A stretch of DNA of 64,000 nucleotides from Pseudomonadota bacterium. Lineage in GTDB: Bacteria > Desulfobacterota > Desulfovibrionia > Desulfovibrionales > Desulfomicrobiaceae. Under the pieces are notes generated by a model. It was not told the origin of the DNA. It ran no database searches and was given only the letters and a program-made list of their open reading frames with translations. The translations under genes were made by a program, and so were the position numbers. The DNA is taken from assembly GCA_018902545.1 (NCBI GenBank), contig JAHIQM010000020.1, positions 1 through 64,000 on the forward strand. The letters are read 5' to 3'. How positions within the stretch are numbered: the first letter of the stretch is position 1; each line of letters opens with the position of its first letter. Shown in pieces: positions 35,155-43,063 of this stretch.

Positions 35155-36138
35155 TCAGAAGGTGGATTTGGGTTCGTCGTCGTTGATCTCGATGACCACG
35201 GTCCCGGCCAGGATGGCGGCCTCGGTCTCGGCAACTTTGGCTTTCACGTCGGCCGCGATCTTGTCCTCGAACTCGTAGTACGGGGCAAGGGACGCGCCGC
35301 CCTTGGCCATCATGGTCCACTCGCGATAGTCCTCGGCGGCGAAGGTTCCGGCCTTGACCCGCGCAATGGCGTGGTTCAGGGCCTCTTCCATGTGCCACAG
35401 GGCGGAGGTCACGACCACATCCTGACCGTTCTCTTCCTTGTTCATGTCGTTGACGTTGCCGAAAGCGACGATGCCCTTCTCGCGGGCCGCGTCGACCACG
35501 CCGGAGCGTTCGGCATAAAGGACATCCACGCCGGCCTCGACCTGGGCGTAGGCGAATTCCTTGGCTTTCGGCGGGTCATACCAGGAGCCGATGAAGGAGA
35601 CCTTGAACTCCACGGCCGGGTTGGTAGCCTTGGCGCCGGCCATGAAGGCGTGGAAGAGGCGGTTGACTTCGCCGATGGGGTAGCCGCCGACCATGCCGAT
35701 CTTGTTGGTCTTGGTCATGCTCCCGGCGATCATGCCCATGAGGTAGCAGGGCTCGTGGATGTAATTGTCGAACACGGAGAGGTTGCCTCCGTCGGGGCCG
35801 AAGGTGTCGCCCATGAGATAGGCGATCTGCGGATAGTCCGCAGCCACCTTGCGCACGTCACGGGAGATGCCGAAGGCTTCGCCGACGACCAGCTGCACGC
35901 CGGCTTCGGAGTATTCGCGCAGGACGCGGATGTAGTCGGTGTTGGAGACTTTTTCGCTCCACACATACTCGATCTCTCCGGCGGCCTCGGCCTTCAAAAG
36001 GGCCTTGTGCAGGGTGGCGTCCCATTTCTGCTGGATGGGCTGGGTGTAGATGCCTGCGACCTTGATTTTCTCGGCCATGGCCGTGGTGCCCAGGAAAAGG
36101 GCCAGGCCGAGCACGGCCAGGAACAGGGTACGTTTCAT
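35155..36138 (-). CDS. BMP-family periplasmic nucleoside/purine-binding protein
   Basis: The 327-residue protein has a Sec signal peptide (cleavage near TTAMA, residue 22) without a lipobox, so a soluble periplasmic binding protein. The core follows the BmpA/Med/TmpC pattern: KVAGIYTQPIQQKWD, GVQLVVGEAFGISRDVRKVAADYPQ, YLMGMIAGSMTKTNKIGMVGGYPIGEVNRLFHAFMAGA. BMP proteins bind purine nucleosides, and with this importer type guanosine, adenosine or related ligands are likely. ATG 36138 has GAGGACATC upstream. It heads the operon, with codA at its far end supporting nucleobase salvage. Confidence 0.88.
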   Translation of the reverse strand: MKRTLFLAVLGLALFLGTTAMAEKIKVAGIYTQPIQQKWDATLHKALLKAEAAGEIEYVWSEKVSNTDYIRVLREYSEAGVQLVVGEAFGISRDVRKVAADYPQIAYLMGDTFGPDGGNLSVFDNYIHEPCYLMGMIAGSMTKTNKIGMVGGYPIGEVNRLFHAFMAGAKATNPAVEFKVSFIGSWYDPPKAKEFAYAQVEAGVDVLYAERSGVVDAAREKGIVAFGNVNDMNKEENGQDVVVTSALWHMEEALNHAIARVKAGTFAAEDYREWTMMAKGGASLAPYYEFEDKIAADVKAKVAETEAAILAGTVVIEINDDEPKSTF

Positions 36139-36187
36139 GATGTCCTCATGTTTCAAAGTTGGGTGGAAATGAGCCGGACACGGTGAA

Positions 36188-36261
36188 GCACCATGCGTGC
36201 CAGTCGGTGCTGGCAGTCACGGCGCGCGGAAACTGCGACCCGCCCGGACTCAAGACCGGGC
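36188..36261 (-). promoter_or_regulatory. Structured leader of the nucleoside importer operon (riboswitch-like candidate)
   Basis: GCACC (36188-36192) pairs with GGTGC (36206-36210), while TGCCA (36198-36202) pairs with TGGCA (36211-36215): interleaved stems that could form an H-type pseudoknot. A 6-bp hairpin GCCCGG/CCGGGC (36242-36261) lies next to it. On the minus strand it is 50-125 nt before the binding-protein ATG. I do not recognise a known purine or xanthine riboswitch consensus. Confidence 0.3.
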
Positions 36262-36574
36262 TTTGTGTCATACGGCTGATGCCCAATCAGACCAATTTTG
36301 TCCATAAAAAAGGAGCAGCCACAGTGTCGGCTGGAGGCGTGACTGATCGCGCAAGTGTTACTGCGAAGCGGTTTGGGTGGAATTATGTGACAATATTGGC
36401 AAGAGATTGCACGAAAATGAAAAGCCAGCCAGACCTCTCTGCCGTGGTTCAGGTGTGAAAACGTCCGGGTCAGAAGAGGGCTCGGATCGGGCGGGAGGAT
36501 GATCCTGGCCCGGATCCTTTGCCGGTTGTCCTCTACTTGCCGGGTCTGTACTTTCCCAAGTAGTGGGAACAGCT

Positions 36575-36596
36575 GCCGGGAGGATCATCTCCCGGC
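36575..36596. other. Perfect hairpin in the nagZ leader
   Basis: GCCGGGAG (36575-36582) and CTCCCGGC (36589-36596) form an 8-bp perfect stem with loop GATCAT, ending 22 nt before the nagZ ATG and just before its GGGGAG ribosome-binding site. It could influence translation or be a protein-binding site. Confidence 0.5.
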
Positions 36597-36618
36597 TTGC
36601 AAGCAATAGGGGAGCGAT

Positions 36619-37755
36619 ATGACGCCATTTGGTTTTGGTAATTTGATTTTGTCGGGGCTGGTATTCCTTGTCCTGTTGCCGGCTCCGGTGCTCGCCGCGG
36701 ACCAAGCGCCCGTGCGCGAGATGATCGGCCAAATGCTGCTGGTCGGCTTTCGCGGGACTTCAGTCGGCAGCGATGCGCCGATCCTGCGGGACATCCGGGA
36801 GCACAATCTCGGGGGCGTGATCCTCTTTGACCGTGACGTGCAGTTGCAAAGTTCGGAGCGCAACATCCAGAGCCCGGAACAGGTCAAGGCCCTGACCGCG
36901 AGTCTGCAGGCAAACGCCCGGACCCCGCTCTTTATCGCCGTGGACCAGGAAGGCGGAAAGGTGCGGCGTTTCCGGGAGGACCGGGGCTTTGCGTTCAGTC
37001 CTTCGGCCAAAAGCATGGGCCTGGGCGCTCCGGCGCAGACTCGGCTTGAGGGCGAACGGACCGGGAAACTCCTGGCGGATCTGGGCGTGAACCTCAACTT
37101 CGCGCCTGTGGTGGATGTGGATGTGAACCCGGCCAGCCCAGCCATCGGGAAGCTGGAACGCAGCTTTTCCTCCGATCCGGATCTCGTCGCTCTTCATGCC
37201 GGGGCATTTTGCCAGGGTTTGCTCAGCCAGGGCGTGTTGCCCTGTCTCAAACATTTTCCGGGGCATGGCAGCGCGGCAGTGGATTCGCACCTCGGCCTGA
37301 CCGATGTCTCCAAAACATGGACCCCGGCGGAATTGCGCCCCTATGAAATGCTGATTCCGCTCGGGGCCAGTCCGCTGATCATGACCGGGCATCTCTTCCT
37401 GCGCCAGTTTGACGATGTTCATCCGAGCACCCTTTCCAGGGCCGTGCTGACGGGACTTTTGAGACAGCGCCTGGGGTTTGGCGGTGTGATAGTCTCCGAT
37501 GACATGCAGATGCGCGCCATCGCCGACCACTATGGTCAGGCCGAAGCGATTCTTCTGGCTGTCGAGGCCGGGGTGGATATGCTGGTTTTCGGCAACAACC
37601 TGGATTACGATCCTGATATTGTGCCCAAAGCCGTGAACATTCTGGCCAAGGCCGTGCAGGAGGGCCGACTTTCCCGCGAGCGGATCGAAGCATCCCATGA
37701 GCGCATCCTGGCCGCCAAACAGCGACTCTACACCCGCTTCGCCCTGGTTCGATAG
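36619..37755 (+). CDS. nagZ: Beta-N-acetylhexosaminidase, GH3 (NagZ-like)
   Basis: The 378-residue glycosidase removes terminal N-acetylglucosamine from peptidoglycan fragments. The GH3 pattern is clear: VDQEGGKVRRFRE, the catalytic loop KHFPGHGSAAVDSH with the Asp-His dyad, and VIVSDDMQMRAI with the nucleophile Asp. Unlike the cytosolic enterobacterial NagZ, it has an N-terminal signal peptide (about 1-26, ending VLAA), so it should act in the periplasm. AGGGGAG lies upstream of the ATG. It stands alone, 230 bp before the HIT-protein gene. Confidence 0.9.
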   Translation: MTPFGFGNLILSGLVFLVLLPAPVLAADQAPVREMIGQMLLVGFRGTSVGSDAPILRDIREHNLGGVILFDRDVQLQSSERNIQSPEQVKALTASLQANARTPLFIAVDQEGGKVRRFREDRGFAFSPSAKSMGLGAPAQTRLEGERTGKLLADLGVNLNFAPVVDVDVNPASPAIGKLERSFSSDPDLVALHAGAFCQGLLSQGVLPCLKHFPGHGSAAVDSHLGLTDVSKTWTPAELRPYEMLIPLGASPLIMTGHLFLRQFDDVHPSTLSRAVLTGLLRQRLGFGGVIVSDDMQMRAIADHYGQAEAILLAVEAGVDMLVFGNNLDYDPDIVPKAVNILAKAVQEGRLSRERIEASHERILAAKQRLYTRFALVR

Positions 37756-37985
37756 CGCTGACCCGGGGCAAGGGGCGGCGTCGGGCTGCCTCAGCCTGCC
37801 CGAGGGTCTGCGCAAGCTTGGTTATCAGGAGGAGGAGCCTTTGGGGCTGGGCGCGAGCGGGGGTGAAACGTAAGGACAGGATGGAAGTGGAGTCGCCTGC
37901 CTTTTGGCGTATCTTTGCCGGAGCCCGGCATTTGAAGGAGACAGAAATTCTTGCCGCGCCGTGCGGCCTGCCGTAGCGTTTCACC

Positions 37986-38405
37986 ATGAACACCTTCACC
38001 CTGCATCCCACCCTGGCTGCGGACTGCCATGCCCTGGGGCAATGGCGGGATGTCCGCCTTTTGCTGCACAAGGACGCCCATGTACGCTGGTTCATCGTGG
38101 TTCCTGAAACCGATTCTGCCGAATGGCACGAACTGCCTGCGTCCCTGCGCGACCAGCTCCTGACCGCATCGTCGGTCTTGGGCGTCATGCTCAAGAACGA
38201 CGACGGCTGCGACAAGGTCAACATCGCAGCCATCGGGAACCTGGTGCCACAATTCCATTTTCACGTCATTGGGCGATGGAAGAACGATCCTTACTGGCCG
38301 GGGGTGGTCTGGGGCAGGTCGGTGGCGGGATGTGAATATACGGATGAAGATGTCCGGAAGATAGCGGCGCAGGCTTTGTCGTCCTTAAGTCGCGGGAGTG
38401 CATGA
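37986..38405 (+). CDS. HIT-family nucleotide-binding protein
   Basis: The 139-residue histidine-triad protein carries the motif VPQFHFHVIGR, a form of the HIT motif in which the first His is replaced by Gln, as in many bacterial members. HIT proteins hydrolyse dinucleoside polyphosphates or AMP conjugates. HELPASLRDQLLTASSVLG resembles the helical part before the motif. The Shine-Dalgarno is weak. The stop is directly followed by the UbiA-family ATG, so the two are co-transcribed. Confidence 0.85.
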   Translation: MNTFTLHPTLAADCHALGQWRDVRLLLHKDAHVRWFIVVPETDSAEWHELPASLRDQLLTASSVLGVMLKNDDGCDKVNIAAIGNLVPQFHFHVIGRWKNDPYWPGVVWGRSVAGCEYTDEDVRKIAAQALSSLSRGSA

Positions 38406-39368
38406 ATGACAACTTCTGAACGCATGGAGCAAGCGGATAAGGGCGGCGCCGCCTGCACTGCGGGGGACCGACTACGCCCAGCCTGGCGGGCGTGGGTGCA
38501 GGCTGCTCGCCTGCCATCGCAGATGTACATCTTCTGGCCCCTGCTTTTGGGACAGGCCCTGGCCATGGGCGAGGGTTTTTCCTGGGAGATCGTCCTCGTC
38601 TGCCACTTCTACGGCCTGGCCAGCCAGCTCTATATCGTCTTCGCCAATGACGTGGCCGATATCGTCACGGACCGCAGGAATTTTAGCTTTACCCTGTTCT
38701 CGGGAGGCTCAAGAGTTCTCGTGGAAGGGCTTTTATCAAGACGGCAACTGGCCCGGGCGGCCGTTCTTTGCGCAGTTCTCTCGGCTCTGGCCGGAGTGTT
38801 CCTGGGGATCAGGCATCACAATTGGTTGCCCCTGCCGCTTATTCTTTTCGGGCTGGGGCTTTTGTGGGCCTACAGCTACCCGCCCCTGCGCCTGTCTTAT
38901 CGCGGCGGCGGGGAGTATCTGCAGATGGTGGGTGTGGGTCTCGTGCTGCCCATGATCGGCTTCAGCGCCCACGCCGGAACCCTTGCCGGGCTGCCCTTGA
39001 CGCTCATGCCGCTCATGCTCGTTCTGTCCCTGTCCTGCGCCATGGCCACGGCCCTGCCCGATGAACCGTCCGACCGGGCCGATGGCAAGCGCACCCATGC
39101 CGTGCGGTTCGGCGTTGCGGCCAGCCAGCGATTCATCCTGCGGCTGAACGCCCTGGCCCTGGTCTGGCTCGTGCTTGCGCCGCTTCCGGGCACGGCCTTT
39201 TCTTCGCGGGCCTTGCTGGCCCTGGCGTGCGCCGGGCTTTGGCTGATCTGCCTGCGCCTGGCCGGGGCTCGACCGGGGGAGCGCGGAATGCTTTATTTCG
39301 TGGCGGCCCAGGTGACCTTTTGCCTTGCGCCCATGATCGCCCTGACCGTCCTGTTGCTTTTTTCCTGA
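38406..39368 (+). CDS. UbiA-family polyprenyltransferase
   Basis: The 320-residue protein has about eight to nine membrane helices. The first Asp-rich substrate motif is FANDVADIVTDRRN (N/DxxxDxxxD type), with RLPSQMYIFWPLLLGQAL upstream as in MenA/UbiA relatives. The second motif region is LPDEPSDRADGKRTHAVRFG (DxxxD). These bind the prenyl diphosphate. In a menaquinone-using, futalosine-pathway organism it could be MqnP or another prenyltransferase, but sequence alone does not fix the acceptor. GGGAG lies before the ATG. Confidence 0.82.
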   Translation: MTTSERMEQADKGGAACTAGDRLRPAWRAWVQAARLPSQMYIFWPLLLGQALAMGEGFSWEIVLVCHFYGLASQLYIVFANDVADIVTDRRNFSFTLFSGGSRVLVEGLLSRRQLARAAVLCAVLSALAGVFLGIRHHNWLPLPLILFGLGLLWAYSYPPLRLSYRGGGEYLQMVGVGLVLPMIGFSAHAGTLAGLPLTLMPLMLVLSLSCAMATALPDEPSDRADGKRTHAVRFGVAASQRFILRLNALALVWLVLAPLPGTAFSSRALLALACAGLWLICLRLAGARPGERGMLYFVAAQVTFCLAPMIALTVLLLFS

Positions 39369-39680
39369 CCCTTCAGGGCTGTGGTTCGGCCACGGCCTCG
39401 CCTCGAATCCGTCCTTCTCGGTTTCACCGTGGGAGCATGTCTACAGCGAACCGCAGTACGTGTTGCGGGCCGGTTCCGGTCCTCCGATTATTGTTGCAAG
39501 GCCATAAAACCTCGGCTATTTCGCCTTGAAATCTTTTCTTCGGGCCATGTCCTTCAGGGATGCAGGCTGCATCTGAGTGGTTTTGACACCTCACCGAACG
39601 GATGGATCGTTTTTTCGAATACGGATTGTCAGTCCTTGAATCATCACTCGTAAACGCAGCAACACCGAAGAGTCGACGAC
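39369..39680. other. 312-bp intergenic region, little recognisable content
   Basis: No supported ORF or RNA gene is seen. A consensus TTGACA lies at 39583-39588 with only a poor -10 (ATCGTT) 17 nt later. GATGCAGGCTGCATC (39560-39574) is a short palindrome-like hairpin without a T-run. Confidence 0.5.
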
Positions 39681-40247
39681 ATGCGCGCCGTTCTTGTAAA
39701 GACCTTTTTCGCTCTCGTCGTGGTCCTTGTGCTCCTCTCCGTTCTCGGATTCGTTTTCGAACATGAGCTCGAGCTGTTCGCCCAATGGATCGCCGATCGG
39801 CTTGGTTTTACAGGGCTGTGCGCTATTTTGCTGGTTACGGACACCCTGGTCACCCCGTTTCCACCAGACGTACTGCTCATTGTCATCGCCAAAAGCGCCT
39901 TTGCGCAGGACTGGCCCTTCTACGTTGGCATTCTTGGAATCGTTTCCGCCTGGGCGGGGATGCAGGGCTGGGCCATCGGTCGCTGGCTTGGGCACCGACC
40001 CCTGTTTCGCCGTCTGTTCGGCGAGTTCAAGTGTGAACACGAAGACATGGTCAAAAAGTACGGCCCGTGGGCGGTATTGGCCGGGGCCGTGACGCCCATG
40101 CCATTCTCCGTGACATGCTGGAGCGCGGGCGTCCTCGGTCTTGGCTTCTGGCCGGTGCTTGCGGCCTGCCTGTTCCGCATCCCCCGCTTCTACCTCTATT
40201 ACGGCCTCGTCGTGACCGGCGTGTCGTTCTTCAACGGCAAGCTCTGA
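39681..40247 (+). CDS. VTT/DedA-superfamily membrane protein (YqaA-like)
   Basis: The 188-residue protein has about four to five helices. The VTT/SNARE-associated pattern is visible: DTLVTPFPPDVLLIVIAKSAFAQDW, then AGMQGWAIGRWLGHRPLF and the PMPFSVTCWSAGVLG segment with the central Pro. Members may flip or transport lipids and help maintain the membrane potential. It ends 17 bp before the convergent amylosucrase gene, with no evident terminator between them. Confidence 0.8.
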   Translation: MRAVLVKTFFALVVVLVLLSVLGFVFEHELELFAQWIADRLGFTGLCAILLVTDTLVTPFPPDVLLIVIAKSAFAQDWPFYVGILGIVSAWAGMQGWAIGRWLGHRPLFRRLFGEFKCEHEDMVKKYGPWAVLAGAVTPMPFSVTCWSAGVLGLGFWPVLAACLFRIPRFYLYYGLVVTGVSFFNGKL

Positions 40248-40264
40248 GCCTTCCCGTCCCCCAG

Positions 40265-42217
40265 TCAATCCCTGAGCCAGTAGAAGGACAGAGCCGGTAT
40301 AGAGATCTGTTCTTCTACCACCGGCACGCGTTCGCCGGTGCAAAGGTCCGTCATGCCCCCGTGGTTGAAGAACCCGTGCGGCGTGAGCGTATCGACGGGA
40401 AGCGTTTGCGCTTCGACGTTGAAGTTGTTGATGACGAGCACCCGGCTACGGCAGTTTTCCGGGTCCGTGCGGTAGAAGACCAGTAGGTTCGGGTTTTCGA
40501 CCTGCAGCAGATTGCGGTTGTCGAAGTCCGCAAAAGCCGGAAGCTCCTTGCGCAGAGCGATCAATTTTTTGAGCGCGGAGAAGATCCGTTGTTCAACGGT
40601 GCCGTTTTGGTGCCGTTTTTCGGCCTTGTCCCAATCGAAGCGTGAGCGGTGCACCCAGCGCGAGTCATGCTGTGTGGCCGGGTCGGCGAGGAATTCCAGA
40701 TTGTTGAGCGTGCCAATGGCGTCGCCGTAATACATGAGCGGCAGGCCGCCGAAGGAAAGGATGACGCTGTGGAGCAGGAGGATGCTTTGGATGGCGGCAT
40801 CGATAGCCTCCTCGTCCTGGGCTTCCAGCGCCGATTCCAAGCCGACCAGGGAAGCCAGCGATCCCGAGATGCGTGCGTCGCCGGTCTTCACATTCGTGCC
40901 AAACGGCATGCCCCTGGCCGGAGAAGCCGGAAACTGGCCCGTGAAATAATCCACCAGAAAGGCCCGGTGCAGGGTTGGTTCGTACCCGGCCAGTTCCACG
41001 TCCCGGTCATCGAAGCCGAGTCCGATGTCGTCGTGGCAGCGCACATAGTTCAGCCAGGTCGCTCGCTGCAGTTTTTCCGGCATGTTCTTCACGCCCAGAT
41101 TGAGCAGGGTCGCGTTCTTGGTAGCCACGGCGTCCCAGAGCAGGGCCATGAGCGCGGCGTTGTAGGCGATCTCGCACTCTTTGGAATCGATGGCGTCCTC
41201 CCCAAAATATTTGGCGATCTCGCTGGGCGCGACAATGGCCTCGGCGATGAACAGCACACCAGGCGCGGTGACCTGGCAGCAATCCTTCATGAGTCGCAGC
41301 AGCAGATGGGCTTCGCGTTCGTTCTGGCACGAGCTTCCGATTTTTTTCCACAGGAAGGCCACAGCGTCGAGACGCAGGATGTCCGCCCCCTTGTTGGCCC
41401 AGAAGAGGATGATGTCGAGCATCTCGATGAGCACCGCCGGATTGCGGTAGTTCAGATCCCACTGGTAATTGTTGAAGACAGTCATGACCCATTTGCCCAT
41501 GGCCTCGTCCCAGGTGAAGTTGCCGGGGGCGTTGACGGGGAAGATCTCGGGCATGCTTTCCTCGTAGGCATCGGGGATGTCCCGGTCGTCGAAAAGATAG
41601 TAATAATCCTGATATGTTTTCTCGCCACGGCGCGCCCGTGTCGCCCAGTCGTGTTCATCGGATGTGTGGTTGACGACGACGTCGAGGACCAGGAGCATCT
41701 CCCTGCTCCTGAGCGTGGTTGCGAGTTCCTCCACGTCCGGTATGGTGCCGTATCTGGAGTCGATCTTGCGAAAGTCGCGCACGGCATAGCCGCCGTCGTT
41801 GTTGTCCGGCGGGCAGTCGAGGATGGGCATGACGTGCAGCATGTTGATGCCCAATTCCTGGAGATAGGGGAGTTTTTCGCGCAGACCTTGCAGGTTGCCC
41901 GCAAAGCGGTCGCAGTACAGGGCCATGGCCACCCATTTCTGGTTTAAAAACCAATTGTAGTGGACTTCGCGCGCCAAGTCGGATTTGCGCAATACCGGGG
42001 CCCTTTCCATGTATCGCAGGGCGAGGGTTTCAACCAGACGGACCATCTGCTGCTTGAAGTCTGGCCGGTCTCCGTAGAGCAGTTTGAAGAGGGAATAGAT
42101 GGCGTAAAAGTTGGCGCCCAGGCGGGTGTAGAAATGGCGCAGTCGGTATTTGCCGATTTCCGGTTTTAAACCTGCCAGGATTTCGTTTAACAGGGCATGG
42201 GAAACTTGTTCGTACAT
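40265..42217 (-). CDS. ams: Amylosucrase (GH13 subfamily 4)
   Basis: The 650-residue enzyme uses sucrose to extend alpha-1,4-glucan, releasing fructose. Length and layout match Neisseria amylosucrase: an N-terminal helical domain, then the barrel with LDVVVNHTSDEHDW, the nucleophile in ILRLDAVAFLWKKIG, the acid/base Glu in FIAEAIVAPSE and the third carboxylate in YVRCHDDIG. NVKTGDARISGSLASLVGLE and GGLPLMYYGDAIGTLN are subfamily features. Sucrose hydrolase or isomaltulose-forming variants remain possible. It is the last gene of a sucrose operon, beginning directly after the phosphatase stop. Fructose released here can go to the operon's fructokinase. Confidence 0.88.
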   Translation of the reverse strand: MYEQVSHALLNEILAGLKPEIGKYRLRHFYTRLGANFYAIYSLFKLLYGDRPDFKQQMVRLVETLALRYMERAPVLRKSDLAREVHYNWFLNQKWVAMALYCDRFAGNLQGLREKLPYLQELGINMLHVMPILDCPPDNNDGGYAVRDFRKIDSRYGTIPDVEELATTLRSREMLLVLDVVVNHTSDEHDWATRARRGEKTYQDYYYLFDDRDIPDAYEESMPEIFPVNAPGNFTWDEAMGKWVMTVFNNYQWDLNYRNPAVLIEMLDIILFWANKGADILRLDAVAFLWKKIGSSCQNEREAHLLLRLMKDCCQVTAPGVLFIAEAIVAPSEIAKYFGEDAIDSKECEIAYNAALMALLWDAVATKNATLLNLGVKNMPEKLQRATWLNYVRCHDDIGLGFDDRDVELAGYEPTLHRAFLVDYFTGQFPASPARGMPFGTNVKTGDARISGSLASLVGLESALEAQDEEAIDAAIQSILLLHSVILSFGGLPLMYYGDAIGTLNNLEFLADPATQHDSRWVHRSRFDWDKAEKRHQNGTVEQRIFSALKKLIALRKELPAFADFDNRNLLQVENPNLLVFYRTDPENCRSRVLVINNFNVEAQTLPVDTLTPHGFFNHGGMTDLCTGERVPVVEEQISIPALSFYWLRD

Positions 42218-43063
42218 TCACTCGTCCTTATGTATTTTATATTCACGTAGCCACGCATCCGCCTCGGGCCAGAAATGCGCGACTCCTTCCAGAATTCCGG
42301 CGCTGTAGTTCCCGTTCATGCCGAGATACCCGCCCTTGGCGATGTACAGTGCTTCGGGTTTTGTTTTTGCCGTTTGCGTCTTGATTTCAGGGGCGGCGTT
42401 GGCCACCAGCACCGCCGGGATTTCGCTCAAGAGGACGTCCAGGTCGTTGCCGCTGTCACCCGCGAAGATCGTGTTTTGTAGGCAGAAGCTGTGCCGCTTC
42501 ATCAGAAATCGGATGGCGTGCAGCTTGCCGGCGCTTTGTGGCAGCACATCGAGCAGACCGATGCCTGCCAGTTCGTCGACGCTTGAGATCAGGTTGGCAC
42601 GGATGCCTTCGTACAGGAGGCGCTGGCGTATCATGGCTGTCAGCGTGTCGGAGTCCGCGTTCAGACGAACGTAAAAGCTGAGTTTGAAGGGCGCCTGTTT
42701 TTCCTTTTCCTGCAGCTGCAGTTCCGGGAGGCCGCGCAGCAGTTTCCTGAGACCCTCGGAGTTCATGCCGCGCCAGTCCGTCGCGATATGCTCTTCCCAC
42801 ATTCTCCAGGGACGCCAGCCTTGGGCGGAAACCTCATAGATGCTTGCGCCGACGTCGGCGATGGCGAAATCGGGGCAGGGCAGTTCAAATTCGGCGATGG
42901 CGTCCTCGATCAGGGCGCGATGACGGCCGGTCACGTAGGCCAGCGAGAGCTCCTCCCGCGCCGCCAATTGTCGGAAGAGGCTGGCGGCTGGAGGGCAGAG
43001 TGGGCTTGGGCCGTTGGGGATGAGGGTTCTGTCGAGGTCGGTGCAGAGCAGGTATCGGCTCAC
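42218..43063 (-). CDS. spp: Sucrose-phosphate phosphatase (HAD, class IIB type)
   Basis: The 281-residue Mg-dependent HAD phosphatase is predicted to release sucrose from sucrose-6F-phosphate. The catalytic motif I is intact (CTDLDRTL, Asp9 and Asp11), motif II is YVTGRHRAL and motif IV is FAGDSGNDLDVL. The cap segment between about 85 and 200 fits the S6PP family. The GTG start at 43063 overlaps the sucrose-phosphate synthase stop (GTGA), which explains why no ATG was chosen. The synthase's own phosphatase-like domain lacks the key Asp, so this protein is probably the working phosphatase. Confidence 0.88.
   Translation of the reverse strand: MSRYLLCTDLDRTLIPNGPSPLCPPAASLFRQLAAREELSLAYVTGRHRALIEDAIAEFELPCPDFAIADVGASIYEVSAQGWRPWRMWEEHIATDWRGMNSEGLRKLLRGLPELQLQEKEKQAPFKLSFYVRLNADSDTLTAMIRQRLLYEGIRANLISSVDELAGIGLLDVLPQSAGKLHAIRFLMKRHSFCLQNTIFAGDSGNDLDVLLSEIPAVLVANAAPEIKTQTAKTKPEALYIAKGGYLGMNGNYSAGILEGVAHFWPEADAWLREYKIHKDE

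Larger units (their letters stand above)
36139..36618. other. 480-bp intergenic region with structured elements
   Basis: This region separates the divergent binding-protein and nagZ genes. No ORF with a ribosome-binding site is seen. The part nearest the binding-protein gene (36188-36261) holds overlapping stems described separately. The part nearest nagZ has two hairpins: an imperfect one at 36484-36517 and a perfect one at 36575-36596. The centre (36295-36440) is AT-richer and probably contains the promoters, although no clear -35/-10 pair was found. Confidence 0.6.

Noticed and set aside
36165-36262. Cobalamin or classical purine riboswitch
   Set aside because: Some short stretches look suggestive, but the B12 box and the purine core loops are missing. 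Kept only as an unclassified structured leader.
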